Assembly: GCA_947034895.1 (NCBI GenBank)
Contig: OX344763.1
Span: forward strand, 23,467,001-23,531,000
Reading direction: 5' to 3'
Origin: Rhytidiadelphus loreus
Taxonomy: Eukaryota; Streptophyta; Bryopsida; Hypnales; Hylocomiaceae
DNA length: 64,000 bases
The notes below the pieces were generated by a model. It had not been told where the DNA came from, searched no databases, and saw only the letters and a program-made list of their open reading frames with translations. Below are positions 12,111 to 23,822 of the stretch, in pieces (position 1 is the stretch's first letter; the number at the start of each line of letters is the position of its first letter). The position numbers and the translations under genes were made by a program.

Positions 12111-14229
12111 AACCACCTACTAGTGCAGAGCATTATTTTATTCTTGTTAATCCTTTTCAAACAAATGCAAAAAGTAATCGGGATCTGGACATTATGACCA
12201 TTAATAGCAGCCGGATGACAAGGAACGTATATTGGGAAAGGTGTAGCTTGATCATTTTTCCTAGTAAAAATACAGACGAAGACCTAGTTTTGAGAATGCG
12301 TCGATCAGCTTGATTCACAAAAAAATATCCATAGAGAGGATAGTCTCATAGGAGTACAAGAAGACTATAGCCAACTCCAAGTTCCAATTTCTAGAGAGTC
12401 TCTTACTATTCCTTTGTTGTTCCTTCAAGTGGCTGTATGGCAGCAGCTAGCTCTGCTACTCTGGCATCTCGATGCAATTCCATCTCTGTCTTCTGATAGT
12501 CACTAGAATCCATGTCGACCAAATTCTACTCACCTGTGCATCCAAAGTCACACAGTCAATGTGAGGTCATGAAGACAATTCAATGCAAAATTAAAATTCA
12601 TTTAACATTAAAGACGAGCAAAACCAGCAACAAACTGAACATGAGAGGGCCAGAACTTGCAACTGAAGTCAAAAAACGAAAGAAATTCAAAATGATGCAG
12701 TTCGAGAGACGAATTTATGTTTTACAATTCTTCTGTGCCCACGTTTATACAAAGCTCAATTATTCAACTCAAGAAGGCAATGAACGTGACTTCAGCCACA
12801 GGCTCTAAAGCTCGCAAAATTTGACGACGAATGGCCGCAAAGGCTGTCCTCCCATGTATAGACACAAATGAAAGAGTTCCCAAGATCATACGTTTCTAAA
12901 GAGGTAGATAAGGTACCTGTGAAAGAACCCTAGTCTAATGCAAGAAACACGGTCGGTATTACTCTCTCCGGAAACGAAATTCACTGAAGCTCCATCATCA
13001 CCCATAAGCTTATTCCAATTCTTTCAACATAACTTTCCAATTCCTCTGGGAGGTGTGATTCTAAACCTAGTACCTCATACCTTCGAATAGGACCCTGGAA
13101 TTTGCGATTGAAAGTAAAATTAGAACTTATAGTCACCACAGATGCCACGCAACTTCACGCAACTTGCACCGCTATTCGCACAGATCAAAAGTCGAGTGCT
13201 ACACCCCAAATCTAGCACATGAACCATACAAAATTGATTTTAGGGTGAATTCCAAACGGGTCTTATGCAACTGAAGCACAAGAGGATGCCTAGTAACAAT
13301 TCCTGGCTCCATGAAAACGACAACTAAAAACCATATCTGTGGCAATATAATTTCAAAGTATTCCACATTACTTTGCAGCAATACAAGGTGAAGTTCGAAT
13401 TAATGTATGTAACTTACCTGAACCACGGGACAAGAAGTCTCTCCCAACGATGCTCTCCAATATGGAGGACTTGCCAGAGCTCAGTTTCAATATATATGAC
13501 ACCACTAGTTATTTGGAATAAGGTTTCTCCCGAACAAATGGTCCGATGTCAAATTAAACAGAGCTCAACAACGAGATGTGGAATTAACTCTTTTACAACG
13601 AAGGAGACGAGGGCGCTCACCGATTTGTAGCAGAAATCAAATACTAGCGGAAACCCTGGAAAATAGAGAACTCCCTGATATGCTGAGAAAGTAAGAATTC
13701 TAATTCACAAGTGAGAACTCCCTGAAGCTTTGGAAAGCGAGAACTCCATGAAGCTTTGGAAACCGAGAACTCCCTGAAGCTTTGGAAAAGCAACACAAAA
13801 CCCCAGCAAAAGCAGATAACGATGCAACTGCAACCCAAAGAAAGTGGCGGCAAAACTAGGGTTCTGACTCAAATTCCAGGCATGTATCGTTGACACGTCA
13901 TCTCGTACCTTTGACCGTGGCCTCACTCGTAAGACCGCGTTACCTAAATCTGTCACCGCAGCTCTTAGACTTACAACCATGATATTGTACGTTTTCCACC
14001 TGCCCTACACTACCTGAGAGTCCAAGCCAAAATGAAAATACATGCTCAACTGCAGTCCCAGATGGGCAACATGACCTTAAGTTGCTCCATGAGTGCAAAC
14101 ACCTTCCTGTTCATATGACCCTAAACCCTAAAATTGGATATAATTTGGATCCTATCAGTAATTTGGAGCCACTTGTGAAGTAAGTTGCACTAGCCTGTTC
14201 ATCTTTTATAATCTAATTAGTAGAACAAA
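12111..14229. other. Interior of the CACTA element, gene-like but unresolved
   Basis: Less repetitive sequence. On the minus strand a short frame at 12,406-12,513 reads MDSSDYQKTEMELHRDARVA and onward for 35 residues. A strong donor-like CAGGTGAGT lies just upstream of it, at about 12,532. A 24-27-bp tandem repeat with core GAACTCCCTGAAGCTTTGGA occurs three times at 13,708-13,790. The region around 13,850-13,980 is more GC-rich, as in a promoter or first exon. It could be a second element gene on the opposite strand or captured host sequence; I could not join exons into a recognisable protein. Confidence 0.35.
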
Positions 14230-14445
14230 GATATGCAAGTTCAATGCAATTGGTTGCAGTAGCAAAGATGGAACTAGAATGCAATTGGTTTTAATAATCT
14301 TGTACAACTGAAATGCAACTATCATGCGACTATAATGCAACTAAATTGCAACTATCATGTGACTATAATGCAACTGAAATGCAATTGAAATGCAACTATC
14401 ATGCGACTATAATGCAACTGAAATGCAACTAACATGCAACAATAG
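14230..14445 (+). repeat. Internal TGCAACT repeat cluster of the CACTA element
   Basis: Repeated units such as AACTATCATGCGACTATAAT and TGCAACTGAAATGCAACT, again spaced by roughly 11 bases, lie just upstream of the DUF4216 frame. They share the motif of the left subterminal block. Confidence 0.75.
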
Positions 14446-14615
14446 TGATTGTGAGGTGTCCAAGGATGTCTTAGGTGAGCATTTGCAGTTGTTGCTAATT
14501 AGGCTACAACAAATTGTAACAGTGTTAGTTTTAACTTCTTTCATGCACTTGCAGTAAGTGGAAGGAGGATTGTCAAATGGATTCAAGCACCACACCACTT
14601 GATGTGTAGATAAAA

Positions 14616-15284
14616 ATGGTTGTTCGCAACAATGACATTAATGCACACAATCCTGAAGATAGAGATAGGATATTATTATCCACAAAACCATTGCAAAAGG
14701 CACTTCGATATTCTCGTATGAAAGCTTTTGGAAACCATTTCAGGGTGGATGACGACGCATCCAACCAATTGCAAATATACGACTGCGGGGTTGCATCTAT
14801 GTTTCAAATTCCAGCTTCTGATCTTCGAGATGCGTCAGGGCACTATGTTGGAGTACTAAAAGATATATTGAAATTAGACTACAGGTCTCTTAGCAATCCT
14901 GTGATACTAATGCGATGTGAATGGATGAAGAAAACAGACAATCGACGAAATGCAACATACATTCGAGATGAGGCTGGTTTTGTTGTAGTGAACTTCCGCC
15001 ACAAAATGCGTATGATGCTGGATCCTTTCATATTTTCAAGCCAGGCAACCCAAGTGTTCTTTGCTAATGATGTAAGGAAAGAAGGTTGGAAAGTAGTATT
15101 GCATAAAGAAGCTCGTGCTCGACGACAATTTGTAGACACATCAGATGTATTCGTAAGTACCAATATACAAGCTTTTGGTTTAGCTACTCTAGAGGATGTG
15201 CCTCCTCTACCTACTGTTCCATCTTTGGTTGGAGCTATAGAGTTATCTACAGAGGATAGTCTCTTAGCATGTGCAAGATATTGA
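14616..15284 (+). pseudogene. DUF4216 domain fragment of a CACTA transposon protein
   Basis: A 222-residue open frame. The DUF4216 signature is clear at about residues 79-175: YVGVLKDILKLDY, then VILMRCEWMK, FVVVNFRHKM, DPFIFSSQATQVFFANDVRK and GWKVVLHKEAR. In plant genomes this domain is usually the C-terminal part of long En/Spm-type transposon proteins, downstream of a transposase domain. Here an in-frame TAG lies just before the Met and no transposase domain precedes it, so this is probably a remnant or the last exon of a decayed gene. A splice acceptor at about 14,555 (CACTTGCAG) is possible but does not rescue the frame. It lies inside the CACTA element, between two repeat blocks. Confidence 0.8.
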
Positions 15285-15699
15285 CACCATTTATTTCCAA
15301 GAAAATGGTGATTTTTAAGTTTGAAAGTTTCTTTGCATGTTGTATCCTTCATTTCAAATAGACTTAATGCACTAACGCATGCAATTGTCTACCCTCTATT
15401 AAAGAAAAAGGCGAGTAGAAATGAAGTGAACCTTTAAAAATTATAGATGAATAATATCACAGAGGCATACTTATTTGGTCTTATGAAGTGTGTAGCTTGA
15501 ATGGCTCTAAACCAGCTTCAAATACAAAAATCATAGGTTGCATCTCATAGTGAACTCATAGTAAACTTACAATCACAATTGTCTAGCAAAGTAAGGATGC
15601 AACTACAACTCATATGAAATAAGTACTATAGCATTTTGACTAAGAACTCTAACTGCCTTTGTTTTGTAATCAAACTATAGTCATTATGTTGTTGAATTT

Positions 15700-16298
15700 T
15701 AGTCAAATTGTAGCCAAAGTCTATTTGTTTTGTAGTGGAACCGTAGTTTTTTTTTAGTTGCATTGTAGTCTTCTTCTAGTTGTACTGTAGTCATTTTCTA
15801 GTTGTATTGCAATTGTTCTCTAGTTGCATTTCAATCATTTCTTAGTTGCACTACAGTCGATTTTCAGTCATGTTCTAGTTGCATTGCAATTGTTTTCTAG
15901 TTGCATTTGCATCGTTTTTTAGTTGCATTGTAGTCGGGTTCTAGTTGCAATATAGTTGATTCCTAGTTGCATTTGAGTCATTTTTGAGTTGCAATGTTGC
16001 TGTTTTTAGTTGCAGCGTAGTAATTAGTTTGTTTTCTATAATCGAAGTGACTACATTTTTCCACGCTGGCCTCTATTTCGTGGATAGCTGTCTACATGGA
16101 CAACTGCGATGAATATTGGATGTAGAATACCTCCTGTCTGTTCTTCTGTTACAGTATCGTAACCCTACTCTTCATTTTCCAACTACTTTGCGACTACAAT
16201 TACATGCACGTCAAATTTGGTGCAAATACAGAGGGCTACAGTCGCAGTACAGTTGTATAGGACACATAGTCGCATTTCAGTTGGTTGCAACGGACACG
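15700..16298 (-). repeat. Right subterminal repeat block of the CACTA element (AGTTGCA)
   Basis: Between about 15,750 and 16,015 the motif AGTTGCA, the reverse complement of the left-end motif, recurs about a dozen times in units such as CTAGTTGCATTGTAGTC. The next 250 bases repeat the GTCGCA and GCGAC motifs also seen just inside the left end. The opposite orientation at the two ends is the usual CACTA architecture. Confidence 0.85.
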
Positions 16299-16312
16299 TT
16301 TTTCTTCTAGTG

Positions 16313-18090
16313 ACAATGGGTATTGTCACCTCAACATTGAAATCTCTGTAGAAGGAATTCTCCAATTTTTGTTGGAGATGTTAGTTGAAGGAAAAATGTG
16401 CATGTGGATGTTTCCTATGCATCTATGTAATCAAATTTAAAAAAGTTCATCACCAATGTTTATCAATCAATTACCTATCCTGTAAAACTATAAATATCAA
16501 ATGCAATAATTTTTCCAAAATGGAATTTTACTTTTTTGGAACTAGAATTTGATATGCATAGTTACTGCACAATAAGCCAAAATCAAAGGTTGGTGGGCAA
16601 CAAAAAAGAATCACAAAAAGTCAAAATTAAATTATTATGTTTTTCTCTTAAAACATTATATTTAATGTAAAGCTTTGATTCATTCTATTTGGACTAGTGA
16701 TGAGATGGTTCGAGACAATTTTGTTTTGGGGGCAATCTAAGCATCTCCACAAGGTTCATTTTTTAATGCAATTTTTACAATTTATCAAAAAAAAATTGTT
16801 GCAAATGGTTAAGTTTGTCTATTAGAACAATCTCACTATTGGAATTATCTTATTTCAATTTCATCTCAAAGCTATTAACATTTTAAATTATTATTCAATC
16901 TTGAACCTACTTCTACTTGAAAAAATTCAAAGAACAAAAATCAAGTATATTTAAAAGAAAATTTTTCCTAGAAATTCAATTCTTCGACATAGAAAATTTT
17001 TAATTTAAATTTGGTAGAATCGAAAAATTCTACAAATGACAGTCAAAGTGACTTGAAATTGTTAGACAATGTTAAGAAGAATTATATTTCCAACTTTGAA
17101 TGCTTATATCTTCCAATCTATACAATCAAACTTCATTAAATTCTTAAATTCTTATTTAATTTAAGATAAGTGAAGTGTAAGATCCTATAGTTAGATTCTA
17201 AAAAAGAAAATTCTATTTTCTTAAGTAAATACAATAGAATTGGAAATTTTGAATGGTTTTAGATAGAAAAATGACCTTGGGACTTTAAGGGTTAAAGATT
17301 CTAACTGTACATATAAGTGTGCTACGTGTTATTTTTTATTTTAATCTTGGATTTTCTTTTGGAAAAACACACTAAAATTGATTGTTTTGTGACACTGTAT
17401 TTTGTGAATATTGTAATGAGAGATATTGTCACATTAACCTTCAACTCATCAAGTTCTTTGCAAAAAATGAAACGGATGTTTTATGCTCAATTTAGCCACA
17501 TAAATATACTTGTAAATATTTTTTGAAAATGAAGTAAAATTTGCAAAGTATTTTAAGTGTCATGCATTCCAAATGTGTTTATAAATGCAAACCATCTTCA
17601 AAAATTATAAATTTTCTCAACAAAAGTATACAAGACAATAAAGGTTTGTGTGATTCATTCTTCTTATAAGGTTGAATTTTACTTTTATTTAACTAACTTA
17701 TATTGGGAAGCATGCAGGTTTCATTGTGTTTTGATTTGACCAACATTTGTGGCAACAGTATTGCCTTCTCGTAATACATTTGGATGAGAGGTTGTTGTTG
17801 AGTTGAGTGCCTTGATTATTTTTCAGTGACAGACAAATGTTTTAGGTTTACACTCATGTAGTACATTTGAAAGGGGTAGTGCTGAGTTGAGTGCCTGCAG
17901 GAGTGGTGGTCACTATGTCCGTCAAGAGCACCAAGAGTTGATTGCAAGGTCATTGCCGAAGAGTGGAGATAAAGGTTGTGTTGCAAGTATATCTTCTCCA
18001 TCTTGCCTTTTTCTCTAATCGTGCAATTGTTTTGTGTGTTTTCTTTAGTACAATTGTTTGCAACTTTGTCCAGTTGTTTAGCAATGGTTT
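16313..18090 (+). repeat. Large dispersed repeat, inverted copy at about 47,620-49,081
   Basis: From the right flank of the CACTA element onward, the sequence matches the reverse complement of 49,081 down to about 47,620. Matches include CAATCAAACTTCATTA at 17,125, GACCTTGGGACTTTAAGGGT at 17,273 (partner at 48,409) and AGCAATGGTTTTGAAGTG at 18,079. At 17,289-17,295 GGG meets TTAA, an end of the TTAA-type elements. A related frame on the minus strand here (17,816-18,100) and on the plus strand at 47,543-47,887 shares HFKTIAKQLD and NNCTKENTQNNCT. It might be an old element protein or chance conservation. Confidence 0.75.
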
Positions 18091-18177
18091 TGAAGTGCAA
18101 TTGTTTTGTATTGTGTGCTATCTATGTGTAGAACTAGGACGAGTAGTGCACTTTGTATATTTTGTGTGTCTCTCTAG

Positions 18178-18429
18178 CAATATTACGTGGATGCCTTCAA
18201 ACTCCTCTTGGGAGTGGGCTTCCTTTTAGGATGTGGAATCACATTGACTAAGAGTTTCACCGACCAAGCAATGTTGCCTTTTAAATCCACAATGGATTCG
18301 GTGTTGCTAGTCGTGACACACATCAAATACAATCACATGGAGGTGAAGGAAGAATTGAAGGACATCAAACAAGAACTCAAGGAGTTGAATGACGAACTCA
18401 AGGAGCTCATGAAGCCTAAGAAGAAGTAG
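18178..18429 (+). CDS. Unidentified small protein with hydrophobic N-terminus and charged coiled coil
   Basis: The open frame after the acceptor-like CTCTAG at 18,172-18,177 reads about 83 residues. It has a hydrophobic segment (FKLLLGVGFLLGCGITL), a middle TDQAMLPFKSTMDSVLLV, then a strongly charged repeat (EVKEELKDIKQELKELNDEL) ending KPKKK. There is no ATG at the start of the conserved part; the first in-frame Met is further in, so this would be a last exon. A decayed second copy follows at 18,903-19,159, which shows the segment was once conserved as a unit. I do not recognise the family; it may be transposon-derived. Function unknown. Confidence 0.35.
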   Translation, partial: QYYVDAFKLLLGVGFLLGCGITLTKSFTDQAMLPFKSTMDSVLLVVTHIKYNHMEVKEELKDIKQELKELNDELKELMKPKKK

Positions 18430-18902
18430 GATTAGGCAAAAAGTTTAGACAAAAATTGGATCCTTGAATTCTAATTTGACATCCTTGAGTTCGTCCTTTT
18501 TGCAAGATTTGAAGGTTGTGGTTTGTTTAGGGTCTCTTTTTTATGTTTGTTGGAGTCATTTGGACTTTCGGTGGCCCTACAACAATCAAGTGTCATTGTC
18601 ACATCACATTTAGATGGACGTGGTTCTAACAAAAAGTCTAGATCCAAATTTAGTGTACGTCAAGATTTTGAAAAAATTAATTAATTTTCTAGACGGTCCA
18701 TCCATCCTATCTAGGTTTGACCATCTAGATTGATTACAAATTGTCTAGATTGACGGACAAGTTGTCAAGGCCGTCTAAAAAAAATATTTTTTTTGGAAGT
18801 TGACGTGATCCGGACTCATAATTTGAACCAATGTTGACGGACATCCCAACGTGAAAAGCTAGTGTCACGTCAAGATGGACAACTTTAACAACAATACTAT
18901 AT

Positions 18903-19159
18903 AGATGGATTCAAGCTCCTATCAAGAGTGCGTGTGATGATAGGTTGTGGAGTTTGCATAATGACATCGCTTACCAAACAAGCCATGGAACAATACGAGT
19001 CCTAGATGGATTCCATGTTACTCCTCCTTCGTACCTAAAGCAAGACTAGATGGTAGAAACATGATATTAAAGAATTTTGAACAAGAGTTGAAAGAGCTAA
19101 TGGTGAAAATGGATGTCATGACATTCATTTTGGAGGATATGAAACCTAGAAAGAAATAG
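18903..19159 (+). pseudogene. Decayed tandem copy of the coiled-coil ORF at 18,178-18,429
   Basis: It aligns throughout with the upstream copy: GGATTCAAGCTCCTATCAAG against GGATGCCTTCAAACTCCTCT, then ACCAAACAAGCCATG against ACCGACCAAGCAATG, and the same lysine-rich end AGAAAGAAATAG. Early stop codons and frameshifts (TGATGA about 30 bases in) break the frame. Confidence 0.6.
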
Positions 19160-22120
19160 GTAGAAATAGTTTAGATAGAAATGTAGGGTTTCGAGTTTTG
19201 CACCTTCAAAGTTTTTTGATGTTGGTAATAGCTAGTTGGTTGGATCTACACTTTTACTTATCAATTATGGTTTAGGTGTTGTTTCTACACAAGGTTTTAG
19301 AAATTTTTGTGTCCAAGATTAAAACCAAGCAACACAAGCTATGGTAGAAGTACTCATTTCAGATAGCCCCATATTGTGGCTTTTTAGGTTGACCTAGCTA
19401 TTGTTGACAATAGTTGAATGTACAATTCATTGAGAAAGATTGATTTCTATGTTTGTACTTTCTTCTCTCTTCCCCCTTTGCATAGGGAGAAGTGCCAAAG
19501 CTTTCCGGAATAGGTGAGTCTATGAAACCAAAATGGATCCAAATGAAAAGTCCACATTTATATTGAGTAAAATATTCATTTTGGGGAAAAAAATAATTTG
19601 TTTTTGTATTCTTTCTCATCTTTATGTTTGCACACATTGAGCTCAATTTCTCAACGAATTTTCCATAATTATCGTATAGACTGAAATGCTTAAGTTATCA
19701 AAAATACGTACTACTACTTTAGTAATGATTGTGGTTGAAGATTGTTGAATTGTCTTGTTCTAATTCAAGCATTGTTAGTGCTTGCAATTTTTTGTAATAG
19801 AACTTGTGAGATTTTTATTTTTGTGCACTTCCTTTGCAAGTAGAAGAGCATTTGGATTTGTAAGAAACTAATTGTGTAAGTGATGACTTGCAACTTCTAT
19901 GTTGTTCTACTTGATTATAGCATTGGAGTTTGGGAAAAAATTTGGGTTGCATTGTAACGTCCTTAACTATAATGTATGTTTCTATTCTGAACGTTACTAG
20001 GTTTTTTTCTATGTATACTTGGTTTTGACAGGTGGTTGGAATTAAGCAAGGCTCATATAAGAATCATGGCTCCAACTATTCTAACAAGGGCGTTATAATC
20101 AAGGTGAGAATATTGTTGAGAATTTGGTGTGTTTATCATCAGTTCAAGAAAGAACATCTAACCCTATTTAGTTGTTTAAAAGATGTGGTATGTGAGAATG
20201 ATGATGCTGACTTGTGTAAAGATGCTTAAGGCACGTTCAAACTTAGTGCTAAAGGTGGTAGTAGAGACTGAGTTTTATAAGAAAAATGACTAAGCATTTA
20301 GACCAATGTGGTTTTGGGATTACTGAGCCTATATAGAGCCGACGTGGCGTAGGGAAAGAGCAGTGCATAGCGAAGTGGTTTAGGAGTATATTTTTTTAAG
20401 TGTAGTGTTAGATGGTAGAATTAAATTAACAGTGGCATGAAGTTGAAACATATATTTCAAGAATGTAGGAGCACCTGTAGTTAATGGGGTAGGTGGAGGG
20501 TGAATAAGTGCAAGAGGTATTTTTTGTAGCTACAGAAAACTTTGTGTTGAAGAAACTAAGGGGCACCACAAGACATCCCAAGGCGACAGTTGTGCAAAGC
20601 ATCGGAAGAATTGAATGCCATCGCCTAGTACGTACAAGTTCTCCGAGTATTAAGAAAGTTATGGAGTCTGGGATTGGAAGCATTCACATTGAATCGACAC
20701 ACTTACATTAGCTAAACAATGCAAAATTTGCATGAGAAGTGTGGTGAGGAATTTGACATAGACCAATTTTTGCATGTGTTGCAAAAATTGAGATTCTATG
20801 ATTGAGATTCTAGGTGAATTTGCTTTCTGTCTATAGTAGAATTGAGAGTGAGGACTTTGTTTCGTGGACAATGCTTATGATGGAGAACCGATTGCAAGCA
20901 AAATTATACAGCCAAGCATCAAGTCCTAGAACTTCAGCTAATGATGGTGAGTGACATTCTTCTTTCACAATTATAGTGTCGTTGTTTATGCAAAATGACT
21001 TGCACATCCCACATATAAACTTAGACAACCATCTAGTCATTTTGTGCTTTGAATGAAAGTGACACTGAGAGTTGAGATGTGAATTGTACAACTTATTGTA
21101 GATCATCAACAATGACATTACTAGTTGTAATTGCTCCAACTACATTAGAGGGACAAATGTAGTAGATGGTACATCATTGGAAGACAAATTACTGTAGAAG
21201 ACATTCCCTTTCTACACAAATTTTGGAGGATGAATAGTTGCACTTATCATATTCTACATGGAGCAATTCTTGATCATTCATCTGCCGAAAAACATCCTCC
21301 TCGTTGTTTATGGGTTAAATAGACTATAAATGTGACCAACTTATGAACCACCCTCGGGAGCCAAAATCCAATTGCAATTCAACAACTTGACTTGAGTTGA
21401 ATTGTAGAAGAAGAAGAATTTGACTTCCTTTCCTTTGTAGATTGTATTGCCATTTTAGTTGGCCTCAAGCTAAAGTTATGGGGACAAAATCTTGCAAAAG
21501 AAGTACAGAAGTGTTAAGCCCTAAATGCTCGAGGCACCCAAATCTATTGTTTGGAAAACTTTGAAGTTCAATAAATCATAACCAAGATGCTATGCTATTT
21601 TTAGTAGTTTATATTTTTGAAATTTTTTCTTTGAAGACTAGTTTTAGCATTAGAAATCCAATTTTGAAAATGATTGATTATGATTTTATTATTCAAGATT
21701 TTGTATAAAGGGTGCCCATTGCAATCTTGACTTTTAGTAGTATTGAGGGCTCTTAGAAGTGAGCCTCAAATACACTAGATCTTAAAGAAAAAAACACATT
21801 AAAAATTCATTTAAAAAAATTGTAGAGTAGACTTTGACAAGCCATCAATTGATTGGGATTATGCATGTTAGGCCATTTAACCTCATTTATTTTTGGTAAT
21901 CAACTTTTTAGATTTGACATGTGAAAAGAAGATTGAAAGACTTCAAATCACTTTTGCAATTTTAACACTCTCATGGTCAAACTTTATAATCTTTCAATTC
22001 ATAAATGATGTTATTGTGTTTTCTTTTCCTTAAGTGATCTCTAACATTTCCAGTTTGAATTTGTAATTATGGTTATAATTCAAAAAAAAAAAGCTTAACT
22101 TAGTTGACTAATAATTTCGA
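19160..22120. other. AT-rich intergenic sequence with a few broken frames
   Basis: No gene recognised. A broken plus-strand frame at 20,508-20,711 contains LRGTTRHPKATVVQSIGRIE and may be a transposon remnant. At 21,514-21,517 TTAA is followed by GCCCTAAATGCTCGAGG. The 300 bases after it match the reverse complement of 39,374-39,614, so this is a member of the TTAA element family. Confidence 0.5.
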
Positions 22121-22900
22121 GGGCCTCTCCCAACTAGAGTAAACTTGCCATTCACCGCACACATCCAATAACCACACAACAATAGTTGCCAATTACAACA
22201 CGCCAACCGCGCACCAACCGCACGATGCAACTACCAATTCACTTGGGATGGAAGCATAATTTTGTATCACTATCCAATGACCGCACACCGTGCGGTCAAG
22301 GGGTGCAAGAAATTTTTAATTAGTTTTCAACTTCGTCACCTTTTAATTGCAATAAAATTTGTACGAAGAAATCTTTTTGCATTTCGTTTGGTGAAGGTGA
22401 ATCTAATCATGACATTTAATAATCACACCAAATTTTCAAAACATATAAATCTCTATATTTATGTGGAAAAGGGTTTGAATTTTGTCCGTGCAGTGATTGG
22501 CAAGTTTACTATAGGTGATCGGGTTCTCCCCAATTTGCCAACGCTGTAATGGAATCTACTGAACTCGTTCTTATTAGAACCTGCAGACGGGCTCCCAAGA
22601 CATGGGCCCTGTTCAAACATAAGTTATGAGGAGGGCCCTGAGGCAAAATGATGAGTCCCTCTCTTTCTCATGGAGAGAGACCATCCTCAGATGCAAATAG
22701 AGATACAGAAACTTCACCGCACCAATCTTTTTCCAAAATCTATATCTATAAAATATACAGATATTTGTAAGACTCTATCCCAATTCCGTATCCAGAGGCT
22801 CATATAGAAAATTGGCGAGATCTCATCCCTAGACAATCAAGCTTGAGACATCAACTACAGTAAATATATAGGAATACGGAACAACTAGTTGGGATGCTCT
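22121..22900. mobile_element. Candidate MITE with CCCAACTAG-type inverted ends
   Basis: The left end, GGGCCTCTCCCAACTAGAGT at 22,121, and the reverse complement of the right end, AGAGCATCCCAACTAGTTGT at 22,881-22,900, form an imperfect inverted repeat. The interior is AT-rich and has no transposase. No target duplication was identified. Confidence 0.5.
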
Positions 22901-22902
22901 GA

Positions 22903-23822
22903 GAGCATCCTCACTATAGGAGAGGGCTCTAAAACAGTGCAGGCATTTTCAACTGTCTAGTAGGAGGTTGTAAAATGGATATCTGATTGTGGGAAAATGG
23001 CCTCTTGATTACATCAGAGCATGATATGATTTGGTTATTCAACTACCTTCTTACAAAGGTTAAAAAATCTGAAATAATGATTGATTCAAGCATTCATTTC
23101 AGTTTTAGAAAAGGTCGCTTACAGAAACCATATCTGTTACTTTTTACATGTTGCAATGCTAGTTTTTGAACAAAACCATATTTTTTTCAAAACCAAGCAT
23201 GTGTGGTTTTTCAAGGCCTAGGAATCACAAATAGGGACCTATGCCAGATTTCGTTTGAAAATTCATAACTAATTCCACAAAGATGTGAAAAATATGAAAC
23301 AACTTGGATTACATGCCAATTCTACTTGTCTATGAAGGAAAATTCACTGAAAAATATTTTGAGAAGTTTCACCTGCCTAAAATTCAGTTCCAGTGCTTAG
23401 ATGGTTGGTTTATGGACCTTCTACCTTAGTGGCTTCCCTGTTCAAATGATTTTCATTTAGATAGGAAAAAAAACCTTACCCCACCCCACCCCACCCCACC
23501 AACATTCCTTATCCCTAAAATTTTAGGGAGGGAGGGTCTCAATTCCCTATATGCCATGATGGATAGGGAACTCAACTGGAGTAATCCCTTAATTACTTTT
23601 CACCTTTTCAACATGAGTTGCGCTTCATTGATTCGTGGGAGTACTATTCATTTGGCCTTGTTACTATTTTTATAGTTTCCTTTTGACTTCTCTCTACCTC
23701 TATTTAGCAATAAGTTGAAAATTTAGGAAAGAACTAGTGGGAGCTTCTCTTCCCTATCCCCATCTATACTCTTTGTCATCCCGATAGGGATAGGGATAGG
23801 GAAGCCACTAGTGAGGGTGCTC
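22903..23822. mobile_element. Candidate MITE with GAGCAYCCTCACTA inverted ends
   Basis: GAGCATCCTCACTATAGG at 22,903 is mirrored by TAGTGAGGGTGCTC ending at 23,822. It abuts the preceding element end to end. Near the right end an internal stem (CTTCCCTATCCCC against TAGGGATAGGGAAG, 23,748-23,804) and an ACCCC microsatellite at about 23,478-23,500 are present. Non-coding. Confidence 0.5.

Larger units (their letters stand above)
10624..16312 (+). mobile_element. Complete CACTA (En/Spm-like) DNA transposon, 5,689 bp
   Basis: The ends are a perfect 14-bp inverted repeat: CACTAGAAGAAAAA at 10624-10637 and its reverse complement at 16299-16312. The trinucleotide ACA flanks both sides (10621-10623 and 16313-16315), the 3-bp target duplication expected of CACTA elements. 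The sequence on either side is contiguous in an inverted paralogous copy around 49,082-49,084, the empty site. Internally there are subterminal TGCAACT repeats at both ends and a DUF4216 coding remnant at 14,616-15,284. I see no intact transposase catalytic region, so the element is probably non-autonomous. The strand is assigned from the DUF4216 frame. Confidence 0.92.

Noticed and set aside
14110..14135. ACCCTAAACCCTAAAA resembling telomere repeat
   Set aside because: Only two units; isolated, within the CACTA interior.
23470..23502. Tandem ACCCC units considered as telomere-like or regulatory
   Set aside because: A short microsatellite of about five units, not the plant telomere unit.
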